From Clostridia bacterium (GTDB taxonomy: Bacteria > Bacillota > Clostridia > Christensenellales > Aristaeellaceae), in the NCBI GenBank assembly GCA_017541105.1, contig JAFXZS010000001.1:62001-126000 (forward strand): a stretch of 64,000 nt of DNA, given 5' to 3'. Positions 25,806 through 33,754 of the stretch are shown here, piece after piece. Position numbers and translations under genes: made by a program. Each line of letters opens with the position of its first letter. The stretch's first letter is position 1. The notes beneath the pieces were generated by a model that did not search any database, had not been told where the DNA came from, and worked only from the letters and a program-made list of their open reading frames with translations.

Positions 25806-27164
25806 ATGGACTACGATCTGATTGTGATCGGGGCAGGCCCCGGAGGGTACGAAGCGGCCTTTGAGGCGGCGGACCTGGGGATGAAAACAGCGCTGGTGGA
25901 GAAGGAGGAGACGGGCGGCACCTGCCTGAACCGCGGCTGCATTCCGACCAAGGCGCTTCTGCATGCGGCGGAACTGTACCGGAGCATGAAGGAAGCGGAG
26001 GCCGCGGGCGTCTGCGCAAAGGAAATCCTGTACGATCCGCGGAAGATGCAGCAGCGGAAGCGGGAGGTAGTGCTTCAGCTGCGCAAAGGGATCGAAGATA
26101 CCGCGAAGCGGAAAAAGGTTGAACTGATCCGGGGGACAGGCACCGTCTGCGGGGAAGGCAGGGTATCGGTGCGCACCGCCGCGGAGGAGCGGCTGCTTAC
26201 GGCGGACAGGATTCTGATTGCCACGGGCTCCCGCCCGATCCGGCCGCCGATTGAGGGAATCAGCCTGCCCGGTGTGGTGACCAGCGATGAGCTGCTGGAA
26301 TACGAGGAACCTGTCGGCAGCCTGGTGATAATCGGGGGCGGCGTGATCGGCGTGGAGTTTGCCGCGCTGTACCAGGCGCTCGGGACACAGGTGACCGTGA
26401 TCGAAGCGATGCCGCAGCTGCTGCCGAATCTGGACCGCGAGCTGGCCCAGAGCCTGAAAATGCTCATGAAGAAACGCGGGATTGCCGTATGTACCGGCGC
26501 GAGGGTGGAAGCGATCCGGCAGCGTGAGAGCGGCGGGCTGGTCTGCGAATATACCGCCGACAAGCCTGATACCGCGGAGGCGGACGCGGTCCTGGTCTGT
26601 GTGGGCCGGCGCCCGTATACGGAGGGGCTCTTCGCCGAGGGCTTCCGGCCAGACATGGACCGGGGCTGTATCCGGGTGAACGAACGGTATGAAACCAGCC
26701 TGCCCGGGGTATACGCCATCGGGGACGTGACCGGCGGCATCATGCTGGCGCACGCGGCGGCCGCGGAGGGAAGGAATGCCGCAAGGATCATGGCGGGCCG
26801 GGCGGAAGCGGCGGATATGCGCTGGATTCCGTCCTGCATTTATACGGAACCGGAAATCGCCTGCGTCGGAATGACCGCGGACGAGGCGAAGGCGGCGGGA
26901 ATCGACGCGGACAGCCGGAAGGTGCCGATGGGCGCCAACGGCAGGACCGTGATTGCCGGGGGAGAGCGCGGATATATCCGTGTGGTGTCTGAAAGGGAAA
27001 CGGGCAGGATTCTCGGCGCGCAGATGATGTGCGCGCGCGCGACGGACCTGATCAGCGAATTCACCCAGGCGCTTTCCGCCGGGCTGACCGTCGGGGATCT
27101 GGCACGGGTGATCCGTCCGCATCCCACCTTCAGCGAGGCGATCTCCGACGCGGTCCGCGGATGA
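25806..27164 (+). CDS. lpdA: Dihydrolipoyl dehydrogenase (L protein)
   Basis: A 452-residue FAD/NAD disulfide oxidoreductase reoxidising the dihydrolipoyl group of GcvH. It has the FAD motif IVIGAGPGGYEAA, redox Cys residues at about 40 and 45 in GGTCLNRGCIPTK, the NAD motif VIIGGGVIGVEFAALYQALG, the ATP-binding YAIGDVTGGIMLAHAA and the C-terminal HPTFSEA block. It lies 64 bp after lplA with an AGAGGGAAG site. Confidence 0.96.
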   Translation: MDYDLIVIGAGPGGYEAAFEAADLGMKTALVEKEETGGTCLNRGCIPTKALLHAAELYRSMKEAEAAGVCAKEILYDPRKMQQRKREVVLQLRKGIEDTAKRKKVELIRGTGTVCGEGRVSVRTAAEERLLTADRILIATGSRPIRPPIEGISLPGVVTSDELLEYEEPVGSLVIIGGGVIGVEFAALYQALGTQVTVIEAMPQLLPNLDRELAQSLKMLMKKRGIAVCTGARVEAIRQRESGGLVCEYTADKPDTAEADAVLVCVGRRPYTEGLFAEGFRPDMDRGCIRVNERYETSLPGVYAIGDVTGGIMLAHAAAAEGRNAARIMAGRAEAADMRWIPSCIYTEPEIACVGMTADEAKAAGIDADSRKVPMGANGRTVIAGGERGYIRVVSERETGRILGAQMMCARATDLISEFTQALSAGLTVGDLARVIRPHPTFSEAISDAVRG

Positions 27165-27225
27165 CCGGGGCACGGAACGGAGAACAGGGGAAGAACCGGA
27201 AGACCGGAAGGAGGAGCATCCATTT

Positions 27226-28641
27226 ATGCGGAAGACAAAGATCATCTGTACCATCGGGCCGGCCTGTGACAATGAGGAAACCCTGACTGCGCTGTGCAGG
27301 GCCGGGATGAATGTCGCAAGGCTGAATTTCTCTCACGGGACGCAGGAAGAGCACCTGAGGAGGATTAACCTGATCAAAAAGGTCAGGGAAAAGCTGGATC
27401 TCCCGATTGCGATCATGCTGGACACGAAAGGCCCGGAATACCGGATCGGTACGTTTCGGGACGGCCCGGTAACGCTGCGGGACGGGGCGGATTTCACGCT
27501 GACGACAGACAGCGTTCCCGGGGATGAAACCCGTGTTTCCGTGTCATACCGGAGGCTGACGGAGGAGCTTTCCGAAGGCGATACGGTCCTGATCAATAAC
27601 GGGCTGGTGGTCCTGGCCGTGCGGCAGGTCACCGGCAGCGAGATCCTCTGCCGCGTGACCGCGGGAGGGGTGCTGAGCGACCGGAAGAGCATGAACTTCC
27701 CGGGCAAGGTGCTCAGGCAGGACTTCCTTTCCGAGCAGGACCGGAAGGACATCCTGTTCGGCCTGGAAAACGATATCGACTTTGTGGCGGCCTCCTTTGT
27801 CAGCACCCGGGCGGATGTCCAGCAGCTCCGGGACCTGATGGACCAGAACGGCGGCGGGGATGTGGACCTGATTGCCAAGATCGAGAACCGGAGCGGCGTC
27901 GATCATATCGAGGAAATCTGTGAGGTCGCAGACGGCGTCATGGTTGCCCGCGGCGACCTGGGCGTGGAAATCCCCTTCATGGAAGTGCCGGCGCTGCAGA
28001 AATACCTGATCAGCAAATGCCGGATGCTCGGAAAGCGGGTCATCACCGCCACGGAAATGCTGGAGAGCATGATCCAGAATCCGCGGCCGACCCGGGCGGA
28101 AATCTCGGATGTGGCGAACGCGGTCTATGACGGCTCCTCCGCGATCATGCTCAGCGGGGAAACCGCCGCGGGCAAGTATCCCGTCCAGGCGGCAGCCACC
28201 ATGGCGAAGACGGCGGAGTTCACGGAAGCGGGGATTGATTACGCGGAACGTTTCCTCACCATGGAATTCCGGATTCATAACAATCTCGACGCGATTTCCC
28301 ATGCCACCTGCTCCATGGCGGTGGATGTCGGCGCCAAAGCGATCGTCGTCAATTCCATTTCCGGGCGGACAGCCCGGATGGTCAGCCGCTTCCGGTGCCC
28401 TGTGAACATCATCGGGACGACGACCAGCCCCAAAGCCTGGCGAAAGCTGAATATGTCCTGGGGTGTGACCCCGGTGCTGACGGAAGCGTATTCTTCCATG
28501 GATGTGATGTTCTGGCAGGACCTGAAACTGGCGAAGGATCTCTTTGCGCTCCAGCCGGGGGACAATGTGGTGCTGACCGGAGGGCAGATCAACGGCGCGC
28601 CGGGCAACACCAATACCATCAAGGTGGAAACGGTGAAATGA
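27226..28641 (+). CDS. pyk: Pyruvate kinase
   Basis: A 471-residue pyruvate kinase, close to the family length of short (no PEP-synthase-like domain) enzymes. TKIICTIGPA, MNVARLNFSHG, IMLDTKGPEYRIG, ARGDLGVEIP and the MLESMIQNPRPTRAEISDVANAV active-site helix are all present. Position after lpd with an AGGAGC site suggests readthrough from the gcv operon and links glycine/serine flux to pyruvate, though a separate promoter in the 61-bp gap cannot be excluded. Confidence 0.95.
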   Translation: MRKTKIICTIGPACDNEETLTALCRAGMNVARLNFSHGTQEEHLRRINLIKKVREKLDLPIAIMLDTKGPEYRIGTFRDGPVTLRDGADFTLTTDSVPGDETRVSVSYRRLTEELSEGDTVLINNGLVVLAVRQVTGSEILCRVTAGGVLSDRKSMNFPGKVLRQDFLSEQDRKDILFGLENDIDFVAASFVSTRADVQQLRDLMDQNGGGDVDLIAKIENRSGVDHIEEICEVADGVMVARGDLGVEIPFMEVPALQKYLISKCRMLGKRVITATEMLESMIQNPRPTRAEISDVANAVYDGSSAIMLSGETAAGKYPVQAAATMAKTAEFTEAGIDYAERFLTMEFRIHNNLDAISHATCSMAVDVGAKAIVVNSISGRTARMVSRFRCPVNIIGTTTSPKAWRKLNMSWGVTPVLTEAYSSMDVMFWQDLKLAKDLFALQPGDNVVLTGGQINGAPGNTNTIKVETVK

Positions 28642-28693
28642 CAGGACAGGAACGGCCGGGAAGCATATCGGCTGAAGGGGGCACAGGATTGTG

Positions 28694-29353
28694 ATGACGA
28701 TCATGGAAGCAATAGACGCCAGGCATTCCGTGCGCGCATATCTGGACCGGCCGATTGACCGGGACACCCGGCAGCGGCTGGATGAGTTTGTGCGGGAATG
28801 CAACCTGGCATCCGGGCTGGATATCTTTATCCGGTACGGCGATCCGGACGGTTTTGACTCAAGGCTTGCGCACTACGGGCATTTCCGCAATGTGAAAAAC
28901 TATATCGTTCTGGCCGGGAAAAAGGGCCCGGATTTCGAATATGCCTGCGGCTACTATGGCGAGAAGATCGTCCTGTTTGCGCAGCAGTGCGGACTGAACA
29001 CCTGCTGGGCAGCACTGACGTTCAACAAGCGGAAGGTCAGAGAGCTGATTCCCGAAGGGGAAACCCTGTGCATGGTGATCGCGCTTGGCTACGGAGAGAC
29101 ACAGGGAGCCATCCGCAAAAGCAGGAAGGCGGAGGATGTCGCAGATTCCGGTATGGAACAGGAATGGTTCGCAAAGGGCGTGATTGCCGCGCTGAAAGCT
29201 CCGACCGCGGTCAATCAGCAGAAGTTCATGTTCAGCCTGAAGGACCGGGAACCGTTTGTGAGGGTCAGGGGGCTGGGATCATACACGAAGGTGGATCTGG
29301 GGATTGCTGCCTGCCATTTTGAAGCCGCATCGGGGCGAAAAGTGAGGCACTGA
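28694..29353 (+). CDS. Nitroreductase-family protein
   Basis: A 219-residue FMN-dependent nitroreductase fold. ARHSVRAYLDRPID-type N-terminus, ACGYYGEKIVLFAQQCGLNTCW, MVIALGYGE and the APTAVNQQKF motif fit the putative TM nitroreductase subgroup. A GTG at 28691 and ATG at 28694 are adjacent starts. It is the last gene in the gcv-pyk direction. No substrate can be named. Confidence 0.87.
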   Translation: MTIMEAIDARHSVRAYLDRPIDRDTRQRLDEFVRECNLASGLDIFIRYGDPDGFDSRLAHYGHFRNVKNYIVLAGKKGPDFEYACGYYGEKIVLFAQQCGLNTCWAALTFNKRKVRELIPEGETLCMVIALGYGETQGAIRKSRKAEDVADSGMEQEWFAKGVIAALKAPTAVNQQKFMFSLKDREPFVRVRGLGSYTKVDLGIAACHFEAASGRKVRH

Positions 29354-29377
29354 GAAACGCCGCAGCCTGACGGACAT

Positions 29378-29420
29378 AAAAAACGCACGGAACTGCCCGA
29401 TATACCGGGAGTCGTGCGTT
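29378..29420 (-). terminator. Intrinsic terminator for the minus-strand GNAT gene
   Basis: AACGCACG (29382-29389) pairs with CGTGCGTT (29413-29420), with a further GC-rich inner helix. On the minus strand the stem is followed by six T residues (A-run at 29378-29383). The stem overlaps the GNAT stop codon. In the plus direction there is no T tract, so it mainly serves the minus strand. Confidence 0.75.
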
Positions 29421-29934
29421 ATTCATTCAGATGAAAGGCATACCGGCAGATGCGCTGTTCTGTCCCATGCTCCATGCCGTTTCCCTCGTATTCCAGTTCA
29501 AATCCGCACTTTTCCATGACTCTGCGGGAAGCAAGGTTATCCTGCACGCAGATGCCTGTGATCTGATGAATCCCGAGATGTTTCATGATTGCGGGAAGAA
29601 AAGCCTTCATGGCTTCCGTGGCATACCCTTTTTTCACATGGCGCTTTCCGATATGGTACCCGGCTTCCCACGCGCCGCCGCCGATCGGAACGGCCTGTAC
29701 GTGGCCGATGGGCGTTCCGTTTTTCAGCAGCACGGGGTAGACCAGCGGCCCTTCCGCGCTTCCGTACTGCGCCCTCAGGAACCGGATGGTTTCCGCTGCT
29801 TCCTCAACGGTCTCAAAAACCTCGTCGGGTAGGAACCGCCGGTTATCCTCGTCCAGCGAGTTCTCATGAACTGCCTGCGCCATTTCCGGCGTGAATTCGG
29901 AAATCATCAATCTTTCTGTCTCCAACTGAAACAT
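29419..29934 (-). CDS. RimJ/RimL-type GNAT acetyltransferase
   Basis: A 171-residue GNAT enzyme with FQLETERLMISEFTPEM at the N-terminus, the acetyl-CoA loop GKRHVKKGYATEAMKAFL, and ICVQDNLASRRVMEKCGFELE near the end. The start at 29934 has a GGAGGTGG site 7 bp upstream, while an in-frame ORF extends a further 77 codons without conserved sequence. The acceptor is unknown. Confidence 0.9.
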   Translation of the reverse strand: MFQLETERLMISEFTPEMAQAVHENSLDEDNRRFLPDEVFETVEEAAETIRFLRAQYGSAEGPLVYPVLLKNGTPIGHVQAVPIGGGAWEAGYHIGKRHVKKGYATEAMKAFLPAIMKHLGIHQITGICVQDNLASRRVMEKCGFELEYEGNGMEHGTEQRICRYAFHLNE

Positions 29935-29992
29935 GCAGATTCCACCTCCCGCAGCGGTGTTTTCCATACAGCTCCTGACGGCAGCCAGCCAT

Positions 29993-30021
29993 ATTGTAGG
30001 AAGGAACTTCCGGCATGTCAA
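29993..30021 (-). promoter_or_regulatory. Sigma70/A-type promoter for the minus-strand GNAT gene
   Basis: On the minus strand TTGACA (30016-30021) and TACAAT (29993-29998) with a 17-bp spacer, about 60 bp before the GNAT start codon. Confidence 0.75.
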
Positions 30022-30048
30022 GGCGGGAAGCCGGCGGGGGAAAACGGT

Positions 30049-30077
30049 TTGACATGCGCCGGATCGCCTGTTACAAT
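30049..30077 (+). promoter_or_regulatory. Sigma70/A-type promoter for the plus-strand GNAT gene
   Basis: TTGACA (30049-30054) and TACAAT (30072-30077) with a 17-bp spacer, about 70 bp before the start of the 30149 gene. It is back to back with the minus-strand promoter, with only 27 bp between the two -35 boxes. Confidence 0.75.
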
Positions 30078-30148
30078 GCGGGAACGGACGGTCACAATTC
30101 TGATGCGGAAGGCGCCTGCGCGGCGCCCGGCCGGGAGGGCATGATGCA

Positions 30149-30910
30149 ATGATCCATGAAATCAAGGATACCGGAAAAGTCCGAAGCCTCTTTGAAGGAT
30201 GGGAGGAAACACTTATTTATTCATGCCTGCAGAATGTGATGGGGAAGGTCTATGTGACGGATCCCGGGCATCCAAAGTCCGCCTTGGCTTTTGCCGGCTG
30301 CTTTTGCTTTTATGCCGGAGAGCCGGACAGGGAGCTTGTGGCGCATAAGCCGGAAGGATTTGTCATCATGGTCCCTCAGGATGAAAAGTGGGCAGCGCTG
30401 ATAGAAAGCTGTTTTCCAGACGCCCGGAGAGTGACCCGGTACGCGATGAAAAAGGACACCTGTTTCGATCCGGCCATGCTGCAAAAAGAAGCGGACCGGC
30501 TGCCGGAAGGTTATGAACTGAAGGAAATCGACGCGGAGATTTATGATCAATGCCTGGAGGATCCCGTGACAAGGGACTTTGTCTCCTCCTTCGGAAGCAA
30601 GGAAAAGTATCTGGAATCGGGAAGGGGCATGGTCATCCTCAAAGGCGGCAGGATCGTTTCCGGAGCCTCTTCCTATACCCGCTACCGGGAAGGAATTGAA
30701 ATCGAAGTGGATACGGTTGAAACCGAAAGGAGAAGGCACCTGGCAACCGCCGTGTGCGCGGCGCTGATCCTTCGATGCCTGAAAGAAGGGCTTTATCCCA
30801 GCTGGGACGCGCAGAACATGAATTCCGTCCATCTGGCGGAAAAGCTCGGCTACGAATTTGATCATGAGTATACAGCGTATGAGGTGGACAGCGCGGCAAG
30901 AACTCATTAG
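30149..30910 (+). CDS. GNAT acetyltransferase (two-part GNAT_acetyltran type)
   Basis: A 253-residue protein with a divergent N-terminal half and a C-terminal GNAT fold (VETERRRHLATAVCAALILRCL acetyl-CoA loop, AQNMNSVHLAEKLGYEFD helix). The EIEVDTVETERRR pattern is typical of the GNAT_acetyltran family that includes uncharacterised Bacillota enzymes. It is divergent from the other GNAT gene. The substrate is unknown. Confidence 0.82.
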   Translation: MIHEIKDTGKVRSLFEGWEETLIYSCLQNVMGKVYVTDPGHPKSALAFAGCFCFYAGEPDRELVAHKPEGFVIMVPQDEKWAALIESCFPDARRVTRYAMKKDTCFDPAMLQKEADRLPEGYELKEIDAEIYDQCLEDPVTRDFVSSFGSKEKYLESGRGMVILKGGRIVSGASSYTRYREGIEIEVDTVETERRRHLATAVCAALILRCLKEGLYPSWDAQNMNSVHLAEKLGYEFDHEYTAYEVDSAARTH

Positions 30911-31344
30911 CGCCTGTTCCCCGCAGAGAGGTTTTTCCCGCAATGTGAATTTTGTTTTCCTGTTTCAAGGCATCGTTTTACCCATATGGCAGGAACTGCA
31001 GACGGTTTCGTACAACCTCTTACCCGCTAAAGCTGTTGTTTTCCTTGGATTCGTGATTTCTTTATAAACTATGCAAGTGTACGAAAAAATGCTGTGCGTG
31101 AAAGGATTTCGTACACTTCGTACAGGTGTACGAGCCGTACAAAATTCGTACAGGGCACAGCAAGTCTTGCAACCGAAAAGTGCTTTCATGCTAAAATGTC
31201 ACTGATATTTTTATCAGGAGACCAAAATATCTTGAGTTTTCGTGTTATGGAACATAAAAGCAATATGACATTTTTCTGCCCAAAAGTTTTTGATTGTGAA
31301 GCATCTGTGCCGGATCAATCGTTTATATCGCGGAGGTGCTGTTC
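30911..31344. other. 434-bp AT-rich non-coding interval at the island boundary
   Basis: No convincing gene is present. The middle holds a cluster of TTCGTACA-type elements (described separately). The 3' part (31190-31330) is strongly AT-rich and could carry the promoter of the lipoprotein gene, but no box pair with normal spacing was convincing. Composition shifts here from GC-rich to AT-rich. Confidence 0.6.
31007..31152. repeat. Cluster of TTCGTACA elements (seven copies, five at 8-10 bp steps)
   Basis: TTCGTACA or close variants occur at 31007-31014 (+), 31078-31085 (-), 31108-31115 (+), 31117-31124 (+), 31127-31133 (-, TGTACGA), 31135-31141 (+, CCGTACA) and 31145-31152 (+). The last five start 8-10 bp apart, roughly one helical turn. 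This is not a CRISPR array: the units are too short and there are no uniform spacers. A multi-site operator or nucleating site for a DNA-binding protein fits best. Confidence 0.7.
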
Positions 31345-32574
31345 ATGAAGAAGTTTGTGATTATTCTGATTGTCGTTTTGCTGAGCATGACCGTTTCATC
31401 CTGCACAGCCTCCGAAAAACCTGAAGCATTGGTTGAGCTTAGCTGCGGAAAAGTGGAATACCTGAATTACCGGTGTACACTGCCGGACGGACGACTGCTG
31501 CTGACCGGCGGAACAAGAAGGGACGAGTACGGCGGGGACGCTGCGTGGATCATGTGCCTGAACACGGATCGGACGATCAGCTGGGAATATATCAGCCGGA
31601 AGGATGGTTATACTTCGGCCGAGGAGGCCACGGTGCTGACGGACGGGACAGTCGCGGTCATCATGGAGGATTATCCGAGAAAGCGGGCAGTGATGTTCTT
31701 TACGCCGGATGGGAAAAAAGCCCGAAAAAAGCTTGATCTGAAGAAGAAACGCGGGATCATATATACCATCACACCTTCTTTTATTATGTCATACGATGAT
31801 GTGAGCAAAAAAGCAGAAGATTATCGGTACAAGACCATTTTGTATGACTGGAAAGGAAAGGAAATCAATCGGTATGATGGCCTGATCATGAAAGACGGAT
31901 ACGGCTATATTGTCCCAAACAATGACGAATATGTATTCTTTGGCCATGATGCTGTATTCAACGGCCATGCGATGATCCAGAAGCTGGACGGATCGCTGGA
32001 CAAGGTGTTGTGGGAAACGAGGATGGACTGGCAATTGTCCGGCAGTGATACAGCGATGCTTGACTATGCCCTGAAAACCAGCGATGGCGGATATGTTGCG
32101 TGGCTGCGGGAAGGCTGCCCCGGAGAAAATGAATGGTCATCTTATGAGTGGGCTCATTTCCTTGTAAAGTTTGACGCGGACGGCCGTCTGCTGTGGGTGA
32201 AAGGTAAAGATGAGTACGGCCCTGACACCGGATATCTGTTTCTGCATGACGGAAAAATCGGTATTTTCTGTAAGGACAGTTTACAGATTGACGCATCCAG
32301 TTATATTTGCTGGCTGGATATGGACGGAAACAAGCTGGGAAATACGGAAGTCAAACTGAATCCTGATGACTTTAGGGTGCTTCGGGATTATATGGAGCCG
32401 GAAACTGCCGAAGAAAAGAGAACCACTATCATGGACCAGCAGCAGTTCATTCCGATGGATGACGGGCTTTGGGTCATGGCAACATGCTTTGCTGCAAACG
32501 ACCATGGGGAAGAAGGATTCAGCACGATCTTTGACAGCCAGGAGATCGTCATGTTCAAAATACCGGAGACCTGA
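31345..32574 (+). CDS. Predicted lipoprotein of unknown function
   Basis: A 409-residue protein with a lipoprotein signal (MKKFVIILIVVLL..., lipobox-like VSSC at about residues 17-20). The rest shows repeated beta-strand blades of the type seen in beta-propeller or WD-like secreted proteins (LTGGTRRDEYGGDAAWIMCL, TSDGGYVAWLREG, LHDGKIGIF). I do not recognise a family. It has a GGAGGTG site. It sits between the TTCGTACA cluster and the LytTR gene and may or may not belong to the downstream system. Confidence 0.75.
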   Translation: MKKFVIILIVVLLSMTVSSCTASEKPEALVELSCGKVEYLNYRCTLPDGRLLLTGGTRRDEYGGDAAWIMCLNTDRTISWEYISRKDGYTSAEEATVLTDGTVAVIMEDYPRKRAVMFFTPDGKKARKKLDLKKKRGIIYTITPSFIMSYDDVSKKAEDYRYKTILYDWKGKEINRYDGLIMKDGYGYIVPNNDEYVFFGHDAVFNGHAMIQKLDGSLDKVLWETRMDWQLSGSDTAMLDYALKTSDGGYVAWLREGCPGENEWSSYEWAHFLVKFDADGRLLWVKGKDEYGPDTGYLFLHDGKIGIFCKDSLQIDASSYICWLDMDGNKLGNTEVKLNPDDFRVLRDYMEPETAEEKRTTIMDQQQFIPMDDGLWVMATCFAANDHGEEGFSTIFDSQEIVMFKIPET

Positions 32575-32673
32575 GCGATTTGTTACAATGTAAGGGGTAC
32601 TGGGGGAAGAGATTATTAGTGATGATTTTTGTGAGGATCAGTTTTGCGCAAAATGTTGACATAAAAGGAAAAC

Positions 32674-32702
32674 GTGACAGAAGTCTAAAACCGTTGTATA
32701 AT
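32674..32702 (+). promoter_or_regulatory. Probable promoter for the LytTR regulator and downstream operon
   Basis: GTGACA (32674-32679) and TATAAT (32697-32702) with a 17-bp spacer. The remaining 32575-32893 interval is AT-rich with no gene. It gives a leader of about 185 bases before the regulator. A second TTGACA at 32655 has no well-placed -10. Confidence 0.6.
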
Positions 32703-32893
32703 CTTTAAATAAGTTACCAAAATGGCATCGCCGTTCAGGTTGTTCTTCAGAACTTCATGTTCGAACGCTTTCTGGAATGTTTATCCCGATCAGAATACAA
32801 CAGAAATTCGTAATCAAAGGCGGAATGCTGGTAGACCAAACGGCAGAAAACTGAAGGAGAATGATGCCAGTCGGCGAGAGGAAAAGAGCAGAC

Positions 32894-33709
32894 ATGAACA
32901 TAGCTTTTTTTGAAAAGAACGAGCAGAGCTGGATCAAACTGAAAGAGTGGCTTTGCGAATACACGATCCGTAAGGATATGGACTTCTCTGTTTTACGCTT
33001 TTACCGCAAGGATGCGGCAGAGGTATTATTTAAATACGCAATAGGCATCAGCTTTGCTTTTATTTCGCTGGATCATGAGGAGAGCATGAAAATCGGCAAG
33101 GCTTTGGCCAGGCTGAATCCTCATTGTTATATTTGCTATTACGCTCAGAAGCCATGTGAGTTTCAGCCGTTTTTACATACCCGTCCGTTCGATTTTTACT
33201 TCGGGATCCGTTATCAAAACGATATGGATACTGTCATGGATGCGATGCTGTCAGAATACATTCAGTCAAGCGGTACTTTTTTGTATGAAACAAGAAGGAG
33301 CTTTTTATATTATCCCATTAAAAATATCGCCTATTTTCAAAGTGATTTGAAATATGTTCATGTCATTGAGACGAACAGAATCCCAAACGAAATGCAGGAA
33401 CAGGAGAATACGCATCGTCTTTATGCCCGATTGAGCGATATAGAAGCCGAATTGGAAAAACAGAAGACCGCATGGTGTTTTGTGCGAATCCACAAGAGCT
33501 ATCTTGTGAATCAATACCATATTGCCAGCGTTGACAAGCAAAACCACTCGGTTCAGCTTACTAACGACGAGATACTGCCGATATCCGCCTCTTTTTACAA
33601 TGAAGCCATTGGAAAGATCAGGAGTTTTAGAGCGCCTGTGATGCAGGAGAATCCTGATTCTGCTGTTTCGCACATCAATTATAACCAAATCAATTCCTGC
33701 TTAGAATAA
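32894..33709 (+). CDS. LytTR-type transcriptional regulator with atypical receiver-like N-terminus
   Basis: A 271-residue protein. The C-terminal ~120 residues are a LytTR DNA-binding domain (SFLYYPIKNIAYFQSDLKYVHV, LYARLSDIEAELEKQKTAWCFVRIHKSYLVN). The N-terminal ~120 residues align loosely with a response-regulator receiver (MNIAFFEKNEQSW, FAFISLDHEESMK, CYICYYAQKP), but the phosphoacceptor position reads ISLD and I am not sure it is phosphorylated. I took the start at 32894 over the in-frame ATG at 32861 because it begins the receiver-like strand. It is first in the AT-rich gene set and probably regulates it. Confidence 0.82.
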   Translation: MNIAFFEKNEQSWIKLKEWLCEYTIRKDMDFSVLRFYRKDAAEVLFKYAIGISFAFISLDHEESMKIGKALARLNPHCYICYYAQKPCEFQPFLHTRPFDFYFGIRYQNDMDTVMDAMLSEYIQSSGTFLYETRRSFLYYPIKNIAYFQSDLKYVHVIETNRIPNEMQEQENTHRLYARLSDIEAELEKQKTAWCFVRIHKSYLVNQYHIASVDKQNHSVQLTNDEILPISASFYNEAIGKIRSFRAPVMQENPDSAVSHINYNQINSCLE

Positions 33710-33754
33710 ATAAGTAGCATAATGCGTGAAGAACAGTACAGAGGAGGATTCCAT

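Noticed and set aside
25458-27272. A 604-codon minus-strand open frame opposite lplA and lpd
   Set aside because: Antisense shadow in GC-rich DNA, without motifs or a ribosome site. The plus-strand genes are clear.
31007-31152. The TTCGTACA cluster as a CRISPR array or replication origin iterons
   Set aside because: Units are only 7-8 bp, spacers are 0-3 bp in the tight part, and no cas or rep gene is present.
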